Assembly (NCBI RefSeq): GCF_025574465.1
Contig: NZ_JAOBPP010000017.1
Location: 1-64,000, forward strand
Length of the DNA stretch: 64,000 nucleotides
DNA from: Kordiimonas aestuarii
Lineage (GTDB): Bacteria; Pseudomonadota; Alphaproteobacteria; Sphingomonadales; Kordiimonadaceae
Direction: 5' to 3'
Below the pieces are notes generated by a model. It was not told where the DNA came from. It was given only the letters and a program-made list of their open reading frames with translations, and searched no databases. This document shows positions 1-11,962 of the stretch, in pieces. Position 1 is the stretch's first letter. The number at the start of each line of letters is the position of its first letter. A program made the position numbers and the translations under genes.

Positions 1-72
1 AAACTCATAAAAGGGATTCCCAAACAGGCGAAGATATGATTCAACGCTTCTCAAATCATTGAGGAGGTTTTG

Positions 73-444
73 ATGCGCCGCCGCCGGTATGAACTGACAG
101 ATTATGAATGGTCGATCATAGAGCCTTTGCTGCCGAACAAGCCGCGCGGGGTGCCTAGGGTGGATGACCGCCGGGTGATCAACGGCATCTTGTGGCGCTT
201 TCGGGCGGGAACGCCGTGGGCAGACATTCCCGAAAGATATGGTCCCTACACCACCTGCTACAACCGGTTTGTCCGCTGGCGCAAGGCCGGGGTGTGGGAC
301 CGACTGTTCGAGGCGGTGAGCAAAGCCCATGACGGTGACATCATTATGATCGACAGCAGCTGTGTCCGTGTGCATCAACAAGGGGCCACGGCAAAAAGGG
401 GGATCAGGACGATGGCTGCATGGGCCGTTCCCGGGGTGGACTGA
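73..444 (+). CDS. IS5-family transposase, N-terminal frame (ORF A)
   Basis: First half of a DDE transposase. It carries the N-terminal DUF4096-like region (YELTDYEWSIIEPLLP) and the first catalytic Asp in the motif MIDSS. The ATG at 73 is preceded by a strong GAGGAGG at 61-67; a TTG lies directly before it. The frame closes at 444, but protein similarity continues in the -1 frame. The run A5G5 at 393-402 is the likely slippage site: reading one base back gives the conserved GDQDDGCMGRSRGG joint. The full-length DDE enzyme is therefore probably made by programmed -1 frameshifting, as is usual in this IS group. A plain inactivating frameshift cannot be excluded. Confidence 0.88.
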   Translation: MRRRRYELTDYEWSIIEPLLPNKPRGVPRVDDRRVINGILWRFRAGTPWADIPERYGPYTTCYNRFVRWRKAGVWDRLFEAVSKAHDGDIIMIDSSCVRVHQQGATAKRGIRTMAAWAVPGVD

Positions 445-848
445 CCACCAAAATCCACGCCCTCGTCGATGCGGATGGTCTGCCGATCAGGCTTTCGCTG
501 ACTGCTGGACAGACCCACGACAGCAAACCGGCCCTTGATCTGATTGAGGACATCAAGGAGGAAGCGATCTTGCTCGCTGACAAAGCCTATGATACCGACG
601 CGCTTCGTGCCTTCACCACAGCGCGCAGAGCTTGGGCCAATATTCCGCCAAAAGCCAACCGCAAGCAGTCCTTTACCTTCAGTAAATGGCTGTACCGACA
701 CCGTAATCTCGTCGAGCGTTTCTTCAATAAGCTCAAGCACTATCGGGGCATTGCAACGCGCTATGACAAAAACCCGGAGAATTTCCTCGCCGCTGTAAAA
801 CTGGCTTCAGTCTGTATCTGGTTGAAAAATTATGAGTCTACGACCTAG
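420..848 (+). CDS. IS5-family transposase, C-terminal frame (ORF B)
   Basis: Second half of the DDE transposase (DDE_Tnp_1 type). It holds the second catalytic Asp in LLADKAYD and the Glu in NLVERFFNKLKHYRG, followed by the usual C-terminal CIWLKNYES end. An ATG exists at 420, but the conserved reading continues upstream of it from ORF A, so independent translation is less likely than a frameshifted fusion. All three catalytic acidic residues are present across the two frames, so the element could still be active. Confidence 0.88.
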   Translation: MGRSRGGLTTKIHALVDADGLPIRLSLTAGQTHDSKPALDLIEDIKEEAILLADKAYDTDALRAFTTARRAWANIPPKANRKQSFTFSKWLYRHRNLVERFFNKLKHYRGIATRYDKNPENFLAAVKLASVCIWLKNYESTT

Positions 849-1118
849 CCCAATTGATCTTTGAAGAAATCGCTGCTCAGACGCTCCCTGCTAATGAGAA
901 CTTGTGCCAGCTTGACCGCTTTTGTTCGCTGCTTCTGCACCTATCCTTTTTGAAGCAATCCTTTATACCGATTGCTGTACTATTGTTGCCCATTGTTATG
1001 TGCTGGCAGTTAGTTAAAAAAGCGCATAGTCCCTCAAAGGGAGGCGATAAGGAGCCTGTAGAAATGACGATTAGATCTACCAAAAAACCCACATCAAACA
1101 TCCTTTAACGGCTCCCTC
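849..1118. other. Intergenic stretch between the IS and the PhoX-like gene
   Basis: About 270 bases without a convincing gene. Short open frames exist on both strands but lack ribosome binding sites and recognisable protein character. It may be the remnant of sequence interrupted by the IS. I see no clear terminator for the minus-strand gene ending at 1119. Confidence 0.5.
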
Positions 1119-2438
1119 CTACCCCCGCAAGCTCTCCCACGGGCCTCTGATCGCCAGGGTGCGGCCGGGGTCTTTTTGTATGTTGGCGAACAGGGTTTTG
1201 CCGTCGGGCGAGAAGCAGGCACCGGCCCATTCGGAAATGTCGGTCGCGGCGATGTGGTATAGCTTGCCCTCGGGCGTCAGGCCGACAAGGCGCTGGCTGG
1301 TGAGGTCACAGTCTTCACAGATGATCAGGTCGCCCCATGGGCTGATGACGATATTGTCGGGCTTTTCAAGCGCACCGGGTGTGGTGGCTTCGAACACCAG
1401 CATCACCTGCCCGCCCGCGTCCGCGCTGTCACCGGGGATATATTTGAACACTTGGCCAATGCCTGCGGCCCCGCCCTGTGTGCAGGTGAAATAAAGGCCG
1501 TCTGGCGCTGTGACAATGCCCTCCCCGCGCACAAAAATAGCCGCGCCCTTGCTTTGGGCTTCACGGCGCAGGGTGTTGTCTTCGGGGTCTGGCTCGTCGA
1601 TGGTGACCCATTCACACGCGTAAGGCTGGCCGGGCTGCATGGGTTCATCGGTGGTGTGCAGGCGGCCATCGGTGAATTTGAGCGCCTGCAGGGTGCCACC
1701 TTCGGCCAAGCGCCCGCCCACGCGCGGGATATAGCGGTAGAAACAGCCGTTCATGTCATCTTCGGTTTCATACACGGTGCCGTTGCCGTCAACCGCGATG
1801 GCTTCATGGTTGAAGCGGCCCATGGCCTTGATGGGTTCAATTTTTTTCAAGGGGTCCAGCGGGTTAACCTCAAAGGCGTAGCCGTGGCGCTTGCCCATTT
1901 CCCAGCCGCTGCCGCCCGCTTCCTCGCAGCTTACCCACGTGCCCCACGGCGTGATGCCACCCGCGCAGTTGCGGATAGTGCCCGTGAGGCTTAGGTGGTG
2001 TTTGATGACATTCAGCGCGTCATCCAGCCAGATGGTGGTGGTGCCGCCCGATGACGCCGGGTCATAGGCCATATCGGGCACCGGTGACGGCGGGTCCTTG
2101 GGGAAGAAAAGCGGCGTTTCATGGTTACGCACAAGGATGGTCTCCCCGTTCGGGCCTTTAAAGGCGCCCATGCCGTCATGATAGCCGGGCACCTCAAGGC
2201 CGTCTGACATCACCTCCCCCGCTTGTGAGATGATTTTATAGCTGAAGCCTTTGGGCAGGTCGCAAATACCGTTCGGGTCCGGCGTCAGGCCCGCCCCCAG
2301 GGTTTGCCGTGGCCCGCCACAGGCGCTGAGGCTCAGCAGTGTGGCAGCGAGGGTGCCGGGCATGGCCAGCGCACCAGTTGCCCCGGCCGCGCCTGCGACC
2401 GCGCCCAAAAACCCACGCCTGTTGAGTGTGTTTGTCAT
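1119..2438 (-). CDS. PhoX/DUF839-family secreted phosphatase-like protein (copy 1)
   Basis: 439 aa protein of the PhoX (DUF839) family, whose characterised members are calcium/iron-dependent phosphatases exported by the Tat system. The N-terminus has the twin-arginine motif NRRGFLGAV, a hydrophobic stretch and then LSLSACGG, which would also suit lipoprotein processing. Family-like landmarks include GGITPWGTWVSCEEA and KAMGRFNHEAIAVD. It is a close, collinear paralogue of the gene at 5381-6697, with katG lying between the two. This points to duplication. Substrate is not predictable; many shorter DUF839 proteins have never been assayed as phosphatases. Confidence 0.82.
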   Translation of the reverse strand: MTNTLNRRGFLGAVAGAAGATGALAMPGTLAATLLSLSACGGPRQTLGAGLTPDPNGICDLPKGFSYKIISQAGEVMSDGLEVPGYHDGMGAFKGPNGETILVRNHETPLFFPKDPPSPVPDMAYDPASSGGTTTIWLDDALNVIKHHLSLTGTIRNCAGGITPWGTWVSCEEAGGSGWEMGKRHGYAFEVNPLDPLKKIEPIKAMGRFNHEAIAVDGNGTVYETEDDMNGCFYRYIPRVGGRLAEGGTLQALKFTDGRLHTTDEPMQPGQPYACEWVTIDEPDPEDNTLRREAQSKGAAIFVRGEGIVTAPDGLYFTCTQGGAAGIGQVFKYIPGDSADAGGQVMLVFEATTPGALEKPDNIVISPWGDLIICEDCDLTSQRLVGLTPEGKLYHIAATDISEWAGACFSPDGKTLFANIQKDPGRTLAIRGPWESLRG

Positions 2439-2585
2439 GTCTGTCCCCGCCTGTTTTTATTGGTTAAGGGGGCAGCATGCCCCGGTGGGCGTGCGGGCGT
2501 CAAGGTGGGCGTCAAAGTGGGGGTGAACGCAAATAAAAACCGGGCGCCAACGGTGAAGCCAGCGCCCGGTTTTAAAGCTGATTGA

Positions 2586-4835
<2,250 letters not shown>

Positions 4836-4949
4836 CTACTATAGCACAGACGCGGCGCTAAATTTGTTTATTGAATGACTTCAAACGAGGTGTTCGATCA
4901 GACATCAGCATAACGCGGCAATGTGGCGGCAGCGAGGGGCGCGGTGCGC

Positions 4950-5381
4950 TCAGTCGTGGAAGCGGGTGCAGACAGTGCTGCTGGACTGCAGCACGGACTG
5001 CTGGCGAAAGCGCGAGCGGTAGGCGCTGGCGATGGCCGTAAGCTTTTCTGCGGCCTGCGCGCGCTCGGGCGTGGGGCTCAATACCTCCAGCACCTTGCTG
5101 TATTCGCGCTCAGTCGTGCCGCCCTCGTCACCACGCCAGTGGCCGGTGCCGTCCAGCACGGTGAAACCATTCGGGAAGCGCGGGGTAATCTCAGCGGTGA
5201 CAAAATCAGCCCAGTCGGCTTCCGTCACCGCGTCAGGCTCCGGCTGGCCACCAATGCTGCGGCCGAAATAGAGGCGGGATTCGGTGAAGCCCTCCTCCCC
5301 CGGCAGGCAGGACGGCGCGGCCATGCAGCCACTGAGCAGCAGCATAAGGGCTGCCGCGACCGTATGGTGGCGGCGCAGCAT
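4950..5381 (-). CDS. DUF3574-family lipoprotein
   Basis: 143 aa protein with a signal sequence ending in LLLSGCMAA, a good lipobox. The body matches the DUF3574 pattern: LYFGRSIGG, then an ADWADFV segment, TPRFPNGFTVLDG and a region ending YRSRFRQQSVL. The chosen ATG at 5381 overlaps the TGA of the PhoX-like gene by one base (TGATG), which indicates translational coupling; longer in-frame starts would sit inside that gene. Function of DUF3574 is unknown. Coupling to a PhoX paralogue suggests the two act together in the periplasm, but that is inference. Confidence 0.8.
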   Translation of the reverse strand: MLRRHHTVAAALMLLLSGCMAAPSCLPGEEGFTESRLYFGRSIGGQPEPDAVTEADWADFVTAEITPRFPNGFTVLDGTGHWRGDEGGTTEREYSKVLEVLSPTPERAQAAEKLTAIASAYRSRFRQQSVLQSSSTVCTRFHD

Positions 5382-6697
5382 CAAGCCCTCAGGCTTTGCC
5401 ATGGGCCACGGATGGCGATGGTGCGGCCGGGGTCCTTCTGGATATTGGCAAAAAGGGTGCGCCCGTCCGCCGAGAAACAGGCCCCCGCCCATTCGGAAAT
5501 GGTGGTGCCCGCGATGTGGTAAAGCCGCCCGTCCGGCGTCAGGCCCACAAGGCGCTGGCTGTCCTGGTCGCAGTCTTCACATATAATCAGGTCGCCCCAG
5601 GGGCTCATGACTATATTGTCCGGCATTTCAAGCGCCCCGGCGACGGTGGCCTCGAACACCAGCATGACCTGCCCGCCCTCATCGGGTGTGGAACCGGGGA
5701 TATATTTGAATATCTGGCCAAGGCTTTCGCGCCCGCCTGAGGTGCAGGAGAAATAGATGCCGTCGGGTGCTGTCACGATACCCTCCCCACGCACAAAAAT
5801 CGCCGCGCCCTTGGTCTGCGCGTCCTCAGCCACAGTGTTCTCATCCGGGTCCGGCTCGTCGATGGTGACCCAGTCGCACGCGTAGGCGCGGCCGGGCTCC
5901 AGCGGTTCGTCGGTCGTGTGTTTGCGGCCATTGGTGAACGCAAGCGCCTGCAAGGTGCCGCCCTCCATCAGCCGCCCGCCGGTGCGCGGGATATAGCGGT
6001 AGAAACAGCCCTCTGTGTTGTCCTCGGTCTCATAGACCACACCGCTGCCGTCCACCGCGATGGCTTCATGGTTGAAGCGGCCCATGGCCTTGATCGGCTC
6101 AATGCGCATCAGCGGGTTCATCGGATCCACCTCAAAGGCGTAGCCGTGGCGTTTGCCCATTTCCCAGCCGTCATACCCCGCTTCCTCGCAGCTCACCCAC
6201 GTGCCCCACGGCGTTATGCCGCCGGAGCAGTTGCGGATGGTGCCCGTCAGGCTGAGGTGATGTTTGAGCACATTGAGGTCGCCGTCGAGCCAGATGGTCG
6301 TGGTGCCGCCTGCGGACGCAGGGTCATAGGCCATATCCGGCACCGGTGACGGCGGGTCCTTGGGGAAAAAGAGCGGCATTTCATGGTTGCGCACCAGAAT
6401 GGTCTCGCCATCCGGCCCCTCAAACGCGCCCATGCCGTCATGATACTCGGGCACCTCAAGGCCGTCTGACATGATTTCACCGGCCATGGAAATGACCTTG
6501 TAGGTGAAACCCTCGGGCAGGTCGACAATGCCATTGGGGTCAGGTTTCAGGCCCGGCCCAAGCTTCGGCTGCTCAGCACTGCCGCACGCCGACAGACTCA
6601 GAAGCGTGGCGCCCAAGGTGCCCGGCACCAGCATCGCCCCGCCCGTGCCCGCCACCGCAGCCAGAAACCCGCGCCTGTTGAGTGTATTCACCGTCAT
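5381..6697 (-). CDS. PhoX/DUF839-family secreted phosphatase-like protein (copy 2)
   Basis: 438 aa paralogue of the protein at 1119-2438, collinear throughout and highly similar by eye. It keeps the twin-arginine motif NRRGFLAAV, the lipobox-like LSLSACGS and the GITPWGTWVSCEEA and GRFNHEAIAVD segments. The ATG at 6697 is preceded by a purine-rich GGGGGAGGGG; an ATG four codons upstream would place that Shine-Dalgarno inside the gene. It is the first gene of a two-gene unit with the DUF3574 lipoprotein, which copy 1 lacks. Phosphatase activity is inferred from the family only. Confidence 0.82.
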   Translation of the reverse strand: MTVNTLNRRGFLAAVAGTGGAMLVPGTLGATLLSLSACGSAEQPKLGPGLKPDPNGIVDLPEGFTYKVISMAGEIMSDGLEVPEYHDGMGAFEGPDGETILVRNHEMPLFFPKDPPSPVPDMAYDPASAGGTTTIWLDGDLNVLKHHLSLTGTIRNCSGGITPWGTWVSCEEAGYDGWEMGKRHGYAFEVDPMNPLMRIEPIKAMGRFNHEAIAVDGSGVVYETEDNTEGCFYRYIPRTGGRLMEGGTLQALAFTNGRKHTTDEPLEPGRAYACDWVTIDEPDPDENTVAEDAQTKGAAIFVRGEGIVTAPDGIYFSCTSGGRESLGQIFKYIPGSTPDEGGQVMLVFEATVAGALEMPDNIVMSPWGDLIICEDCDQDSQRLVGLTPDGRLYHIAGTTISEWAGACFSADGRTLFANIQKDPGRTIAIRGPWQSLRA

Positions 6698-6769
6698 CCC
6701 CTCCCCCATACAAAAAGACCGGCATGGTGCCCCGGCATTCTCATCCGTCCAGGCGGCGGACCAAACGGA

Positions 6770-7129
6770 CTAACCACCCGGCTTTCGATACACTGGAAAT
6801 ATGAACGAAGTCGCGGTAGTCGCAAACAAAACAACAACTAGGAATACAAGAAAGGACGGCCCACCCCCATCAACACAAGTTGCAAATAGATGCCAAACTA
6901 GGCCGCCAGCGATCATAAAGAGAGGCCCGTACAGGAAAAAGGAAGCTATAAACTCACTGAAACGCTTCAATTTCATACGTATCCAACCATCATAGACGTT
7001 CTTGCTACCAACAGGCAGATAAGGCGCGTATTTTTTTCGAAGCCAAATATACACCGCGTACACCACCAAACCCGACAACAGCAGCAGGTCCACCTTATCA
7101 AAGGTCACAAATACCCGGCAATCCGCCAT
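6770..7129 (-). CDS. Small hypothetical membrane protein
   Basis: 119 aa, not recognised. Three hydrophobic stretches are visible: about residues 14-30, 62-82 and 92-112, separated by a basic loop (RKKYAPYLP ... RMKLKRF). It is noticeably more AT-rich than its neighbours, which suggests separate ancestry. The ribosome binding site is weak. It lies between the PhoX/DUF3574 pair and thiC and shares their strand, but the thiC terminator at 7197-7223 separates it from thiC. The frame could still be fortuitous. Confidence 0.55.
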   Translation of the reverse strand: MADCRVFVTFDKVDLLLLSGLVVYAVYIWLRKKYAPYLPVGSKNVYDGWIRMKLKRFSEFIASFFLYGPLFMIAGGLVWHLFATCVDGGGPSFLVFLVVVLFATTATSFIFPVYRKPGG

Positions 7130-7196
7130 ACCCTGATAAATCCAATTCCCAAAACCGAGCTCAAGTCACAAATTCTAACAGCCCGATAAACATTAA

Positions 7197-7223
7197 AAGA
7201 CCGGGGCAGATTGCCCCGGTCTT
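7197..7223 (-). terminator. thiC terminator hairpin
   Basis: A perfect 12-bp stem (AAGACCGGGGCA / TGCCCCGGTCTT) with a 3-base loop lies 32 bases after the thiC stop. On the minus strand it is followed by a T-rich tail. Confidence 0.85.
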
Positions 7224-7254
7224 CTCATTCTCGTCAAGCGTGTAAGGGGGAAAC

Positions 7255-9209
<1,955 letters not shown>

Positions 9210-9303
9210 CGCGGTTTATAGTGTGCCCTTATGTACGCGCACCACGCCGCCCCCGCAAGCGGTTTCGGGTAAAGTCAGCACGGCCAAGCGGTACACGCAG
9301 GGG

Positions 9304-9783
9304 CTATAGTTGCTTGATGAACTGATATTCCGTGGTGTTCGAGCTGTCGTGCAGGTCGCGGGTTTCCGGCTGTTTGACATAGCCTTCGCGCTCATAGAAG
9401 CGGTGCGCACGTGAAAAACGCGTGTCGGACCATAGCTCCATGGACTTTGCACCACGAGTGCGAGCGCGGTCCTCGGCGTATTGCAAAAGCTTGAGCCCCA
9501 TGCCGCCACCACGCAGATCCGCGCTCAGATAGATGCGCTTGAGCTGAAAGCGCGAGCCTTCAAGCGGACAATAGGAAACACAGGCGAGCAATTTACCGCC
9601 CCCCTCGACCACAAAAGCCTCACCTTCCACGCTGGCCATATAGCTGGCATAGGCGCGCAGGTCGCTGTCGAGACCGTCAGGTTCAATATGAACACCGTCA
9701 TATTCGGCGAAAATCCCACCAATGAGGGTGATAAGCCCCTCTGCGTCATCGTCCCGAACGGGCCTGAGCGTTGTGTCTGTCAC
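9304..9783 (-). CDS. GNAT-family N-acetyltransferase
   Basis: 159 aa GNAT protein. The acetyl-CoA-binding segment is visible as YLSADLRGGGMGLKLLQYAEDRAR, followed by a beta strand and HRFYEREGY near the end. The start is GTG at 9783, with AAGGGA upstream. The acceptor substrate is unknown. It shares the minus strand with thiC, but the thiC riboswitch lies between them and so the two are probably transcribed separately. Confidence 0.9.
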   Translation of the reverse strand: MTDTTLRPVRDDDAEGLITLIGGIFAEYDGVHIEPDGLDSDLRAYASYMASVEGEAFVVEGGGKLLACVSYCPLEGSRFQLKRIYLSADLRGGGMGLKLLQYAEDRARTRGAKSMELWSDTRFSRAHRFYEREGYVKQPETRDLHDSSNTTEYQFIKQL

Positions 9784-9911
9784 CGGTATATGTCCCTTGC
9801 TTCACCAAGCTTCCCTCCAGATACATGAGTACCTGCCCATAGTAAACCGGTGATGGCGTCGCCATATGTATACAGCGGCAAGTTGATGCCGCCCTTCAGA
9901 AAGGACATATA

Positions 9912-10088
9912 ATGTCCCAAGCTCCACACCCATCCACGACGACCATCGCTGATGCACCAACAACCGCAGAAGCCGAAACAATGGCAGAATACGGCATCGT
10001 GCATTCAACGGTAAATTACTACCAGCTTGGCGATTTTCGCTATACCTCGCTCAAGGACGCGGTTGCACAAGCCAAACGCACCAACTGA
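9912..10088 (+). CDS. Small conserved-type protein, 58 aa
   Basis: A 58-codon frame with ATG at 9912 and AAGGA 7 bases upstream. The C-terminal part reads AEYGIVHSTVNYYQLGDFRYTSL followed by KDAVAQAKR. I recall short proteins with this YxxxxYRYTxLxDAxAQAKR ending in other alphaproteobacteria, but their role is unknown. The N-terminal 20 residues are Thr/Ala/Pro-rich and look disordered. A strong hairpin follows at 10143-10184, so it is probably a stand-alone gene. It is the first of a run of unfamiliar plus-strand genes. Confidence 0.75.
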   Translation: MSQAPHPSTTTIADAPTTAEAETMAEYGIVHSTVNYYQLGDFRYTSLKDAVAQAKRTN

Positions 10089-10142
10089 TCCCGCCGCCAG
10101 AATTTAACCCGTAAAAACTCAGGCACCCGAACCTTGTGCCGC

Positions 10143-10190
10143 CCCCTGCGCCCGGGCTGTTCATCATGTCCGTTGGCGCAGGGGTTATTT
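10143..10190 (+). terminator. Hairpin terminator after the 58-aa gene
   Basis: A perfect 10-bp stem, CCCCTGCGCC at 10143-10152 and GGCGCAGGGG at 10175-10184, with a 22-base loop, is followed by TTATTT. The long loop makes it less canonical. Confidence 0.6.
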
Positions 10191-10283
10191 GCGCGCGTCC
10201 TGCTATTGATCATAAATAAAAAATAATATTAATTTATTGCACAAAATAAATATTGCACTTTTATTTTAAAATTCTGGCAACTA

Positions 10284-10313
10284 TTGAAATAATTATAAAA
10301 ATAACCATATAAA
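10284..10313 (+). promoter_or_regulatory. Candidate sigma70-type promoter in AT-rich leader
   Basis: TTGAAA at 10284-10289 and TATAAA at 10308-10313 are separated by 18 bases, 40 bases before the 42-aa gene. The surrounding 150 bases are extremely AT-rich, so chance matches are likely. Upstream, TATTGCAC occurs twice (10235 and 10251), 16 bases apart. Confidence 0.4.
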
Positions 10314-10352
10314 TAGACGAGATTATTACTTAATTTTTAAAGGACCGGAAAA

Positions 10353-10481
10353 ATGACTTACAAAGACCTTTTCAAGAAAAAAACAGATGCCACACAGAAG
10401 CCTCCTGTTGTCAAAGCAGCCGTAGTCGACGCCAAAGCCAAAGAAGCACCGGCCAAAAGCACCACTGCCGCGCCCAAGTAA
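10353..10481 (+). CDS. 42-aa Lys/Ala-rich small protein
   Basis: ATG at 10353 with AAAGGA about 10 bases upstream. The product begins MTYKDLFKKK and continues as a Lys/Ala/Pro-rich tail ending STTAAPK. It has no membrane segment and is basic and probably disordered. A promoter candidate lies directly upstream. The stop codon falls inside the first copy of a 16-bp tandem repeat (10475-10506). Function is not predictable; a nucleoid- or RNA-associated peptide would suit the composition, but this is a guess. Confidence 0.6.
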   Translation: MTYKDLFKKKTDATQKPPVVKAAVVDAKAKEAPAKSTTAAPK

Positions 10482-10506
10482 ATCGCACTGCAAGTAAACC
10501 GCACTG
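10475..10506 (+). repeat. 16-bp tandem duplication spanning a stop codon
   Basis: CAAGTAAATCGCACTG (10475-10490) is followed immediately by CAAGTAAACCGCACTG (10491-10506); one base differs. The first copy contains the TAA of the 42-aa gene. Confidence 0.9.
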
Positions 10507-10525
10507 GGAGGGAACTTTCCCTCCC
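10506..10525. other. Perfect 9-bp inverted repeat
   Basis: GGGAGGGAA (10506-10514) and TTCCCTCCC (10517-10525) with a 2-base centre lie between the 42-aa gene and the 148-aa gene. No T-run follows. It could be a weak terminator, a processing hairpin or a protein-binding site. Confidence 0.6.
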
Positions 10526-10547
10526 GCTGCCGGTCTGGACAAAGAAA

Positions 10548-10994
10548 ATGACGAGCCGCTCCATAGAACGCACAGTAACCTTCAAAAACGACTTCAAAGT
10601 GCGGGGGTATAAAAGACCCCTGCCCGCCGGTGTCTACCAAACAGAAACCGAGGAAGTCTTGCTGGAAGGTTCTATCACGCCAGCCTATCGGCGCTATCAA
10701 ACCACGCTGCGCCTACAGCCTGAGCGTCCGGGCATTGAGGAATATCTGACCCTGAGCCCCGGCGAGTTTGACGCTGCAATCCTGCGGGATCACGCGCTGG
10801 CGAAGGCTGAAGAGGACAAAGCAACAGAAGCTCGCACGCTCCGCCTTGAGAGGGAAGCCCAAAAATCGGCCGACCTGCTCGCCGTTGAGAGTGGCGAAGA
10901 AGAAGGCATGCTATGGATGGCCGAAGAGCCAGACCGACCGCCGCCTTTCGGCTTCGAGGAATTTACCTCCAGCGGCTATAAAGACCCCGACTGA
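10548..10994 (+). CDS. Hypothetical protein, 148 aa
   Basis: I do not recognise a named domain. The N-terminal third reads RTVTFKNDFKVRGYKRPLPAG followed by VYQTETEEVLLEG and PAYRRYQTTLRL, a pattern I associate with short uncharacterised alphaproteobacterial proteins. The middle (about residues 78-115) is a charged, probably helical Lys/Glu-rich segment, and the end is acidic with PPPFGFEE. There is no signal peptide. The ribosome binding site is weak. It sits 66 bases after the 42-aa gene and 65 bases before the cysteine-repeat gene on the same strand. Confidence 0.7.
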   Translation: MTSRSIERTVTFKNDFKVRGYKRPLPAGVYQTETEEVLLEGSITPAYRRYQTTLRLQPERPGIEEYLTLSPGEFDAAILRDHALAKAEEDKATEARTLRLEREAQKSADLLAVESGEEEGMLWMAEEPDRPPPFGFEEFTSSGYKDPD

Positions 10995-11059
10995 CTATAT
11001 TCGCCTGCGCGTATCTAATGCCCACCCGGCATGGAACCACAGGCCATTAAGGACAAAAA

Positions 11060-11938
11060 ATGACCTTCCCTTCGCACCTGCGCAACGGTGTGATGGTCAC
11101 GCTGACCATTCTTTTGTTGCTGCTCTACGCCAGCGCCGCCGCGGTAGCCGGCCCGCCGCCTGAAAATGGCCACACCGATGCATATGGCCGCGGCTGGAGC
11201 TGCAATGATGGGTTCCAGCGTTCGTCAGACGCATGTGTCGCCGTCATTACCCCCGTCAATGCCTACCTCACCGGCATGACATATGGACAAGGCTGGGCCT
11301 GCCGGCACGGCTACCTTGAAAATGGCAAGAATTGCGAGGCCATCAAACTGCCCGCAAATGCCTATATTTCCGAAAACAATTATGGCGCGGGCTGGAAGTG
11401 TGAGCGCGGTTATTCTTCCACCGGAGATATGTGCACACCGATCAACATTCCCGCCAATGGCTACCTGACAGACGCGAGCTACGGCGCGGAGTGGGCTTGC
11501 GAGCGCGGTTTTCGCGCCACCGACAATAGCTGTGAGGCCATACCGGTGCCCGCAAATGCCTATTTGTCACCCTCCACCTATGACCGGGGCTGGGAATGTG
11601 AACGCGGCTACCGCGCAGTACGCGACACCTGTGCCCTTATCAAGGTGCCAAAAGACGGTTATCTGACCGACCAAAGCTTTGGCACCGGCTGGAAGTGTAA
11701 CCGGGGTTATCGCGCCACCGACACAGATTGCCTTGAGATCAAAATCCCGCGTCACTCCCATCTGGTTGACAATATTTACGACAAAGGCTGGGAATGCGAC
11801 CGGGGATACATGGAAGCGGGCCAGACCTGTGTGACCGTCGAAATGCCGAAAAATGCCCACCTTGATTATCGTGGCAACGACTGGACATGCGAAAAACCCT
11901 ACCGACGCCAACAGAACCAATGTGAGCTACCCGGATAA
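11060..11938 (+). CDS. Secreted cysteine-repeat protein (eight GWxCxRGY units)
   Basis: 292 aa with an N-terminal hydrophobic signal (about residues 11-30, ending AVAGPPP). The rest is eight tandem units of about 33 residues, built as P-x-N-A-Y-L-x5-Y-G-x-G-W-x-C-x-R-G-Y-x5-C-x-x-I. Each unit has two cysteines about 12 residues apart, which could form one disulfide per unit after export. The last unit is shorter (HLDYRGNDWTCEKPYRRQQNQC). Similar terminal units occur in other proteobacterial secreted proteins as far as I recall, without known function. The repeats diverge at codon level, so the array is old. A surface or periplasmic binding role is plausible but unproven. Confidence 0.85.
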   Translation: MTFPSHLRNGVMVTLTILLLLLYASAAAVAGPPPENGHTDAYGRGWSCNDGFQRSSDACVAVITPVNAYLTGMTYGQGWACRHGYLENGKNCEAIKLPANAYISENNYGAGWKCERGYSSTGDMCTPINIPANGYLTDASYGAEWACERGFRATDNSCEAIPVPANAYLSPSTYDRGWECERGYRAVRDTCALIKVPKDGYLTDQSFGTGWKCNRGYRATDTDCLEIKIPRHSHLVDNIYDKGWECDRGYMEAGQTCVTVEMPKNAHLDYRGNDWTCEKPYRRQQNQCELPG

Positions 11939-11962
11939 AATCGCCAGCACGGCAAAGGCAAG

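Larger units (their letters stand above)
1..849 (+). mobile_element. IS5-family (IS427-like) insertion sequence, left end cut by window
   Basis: Two overlapping transposase frames fill the element. The motif ACTCATAA at 3-10 is matched by TTATGAGT at 830-837, so these are inner parts of terminal inverted repeats. The right end probably runs to about 848, and the outer left end lies before base 1. The two-frame organisation and protein similarity are typical of the IS427 group of IS5. Target duplication cannot be read because the left junction is missing. Confidence 0.85.

Noticed and set aside
854..1108. 84-codon frame after the IS element
   Set aside because: No ribosome binding site, and an equally long frame exists on the other strand; no protein-like pattern.
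9780..10008. Minus-strand frames overlapping the 58-aa gene
   Set aside because: Cys/Trp-rich translation without a start site; the plus-strand 58-aa frame has a ribosome binding site and a familiar C-terminus.
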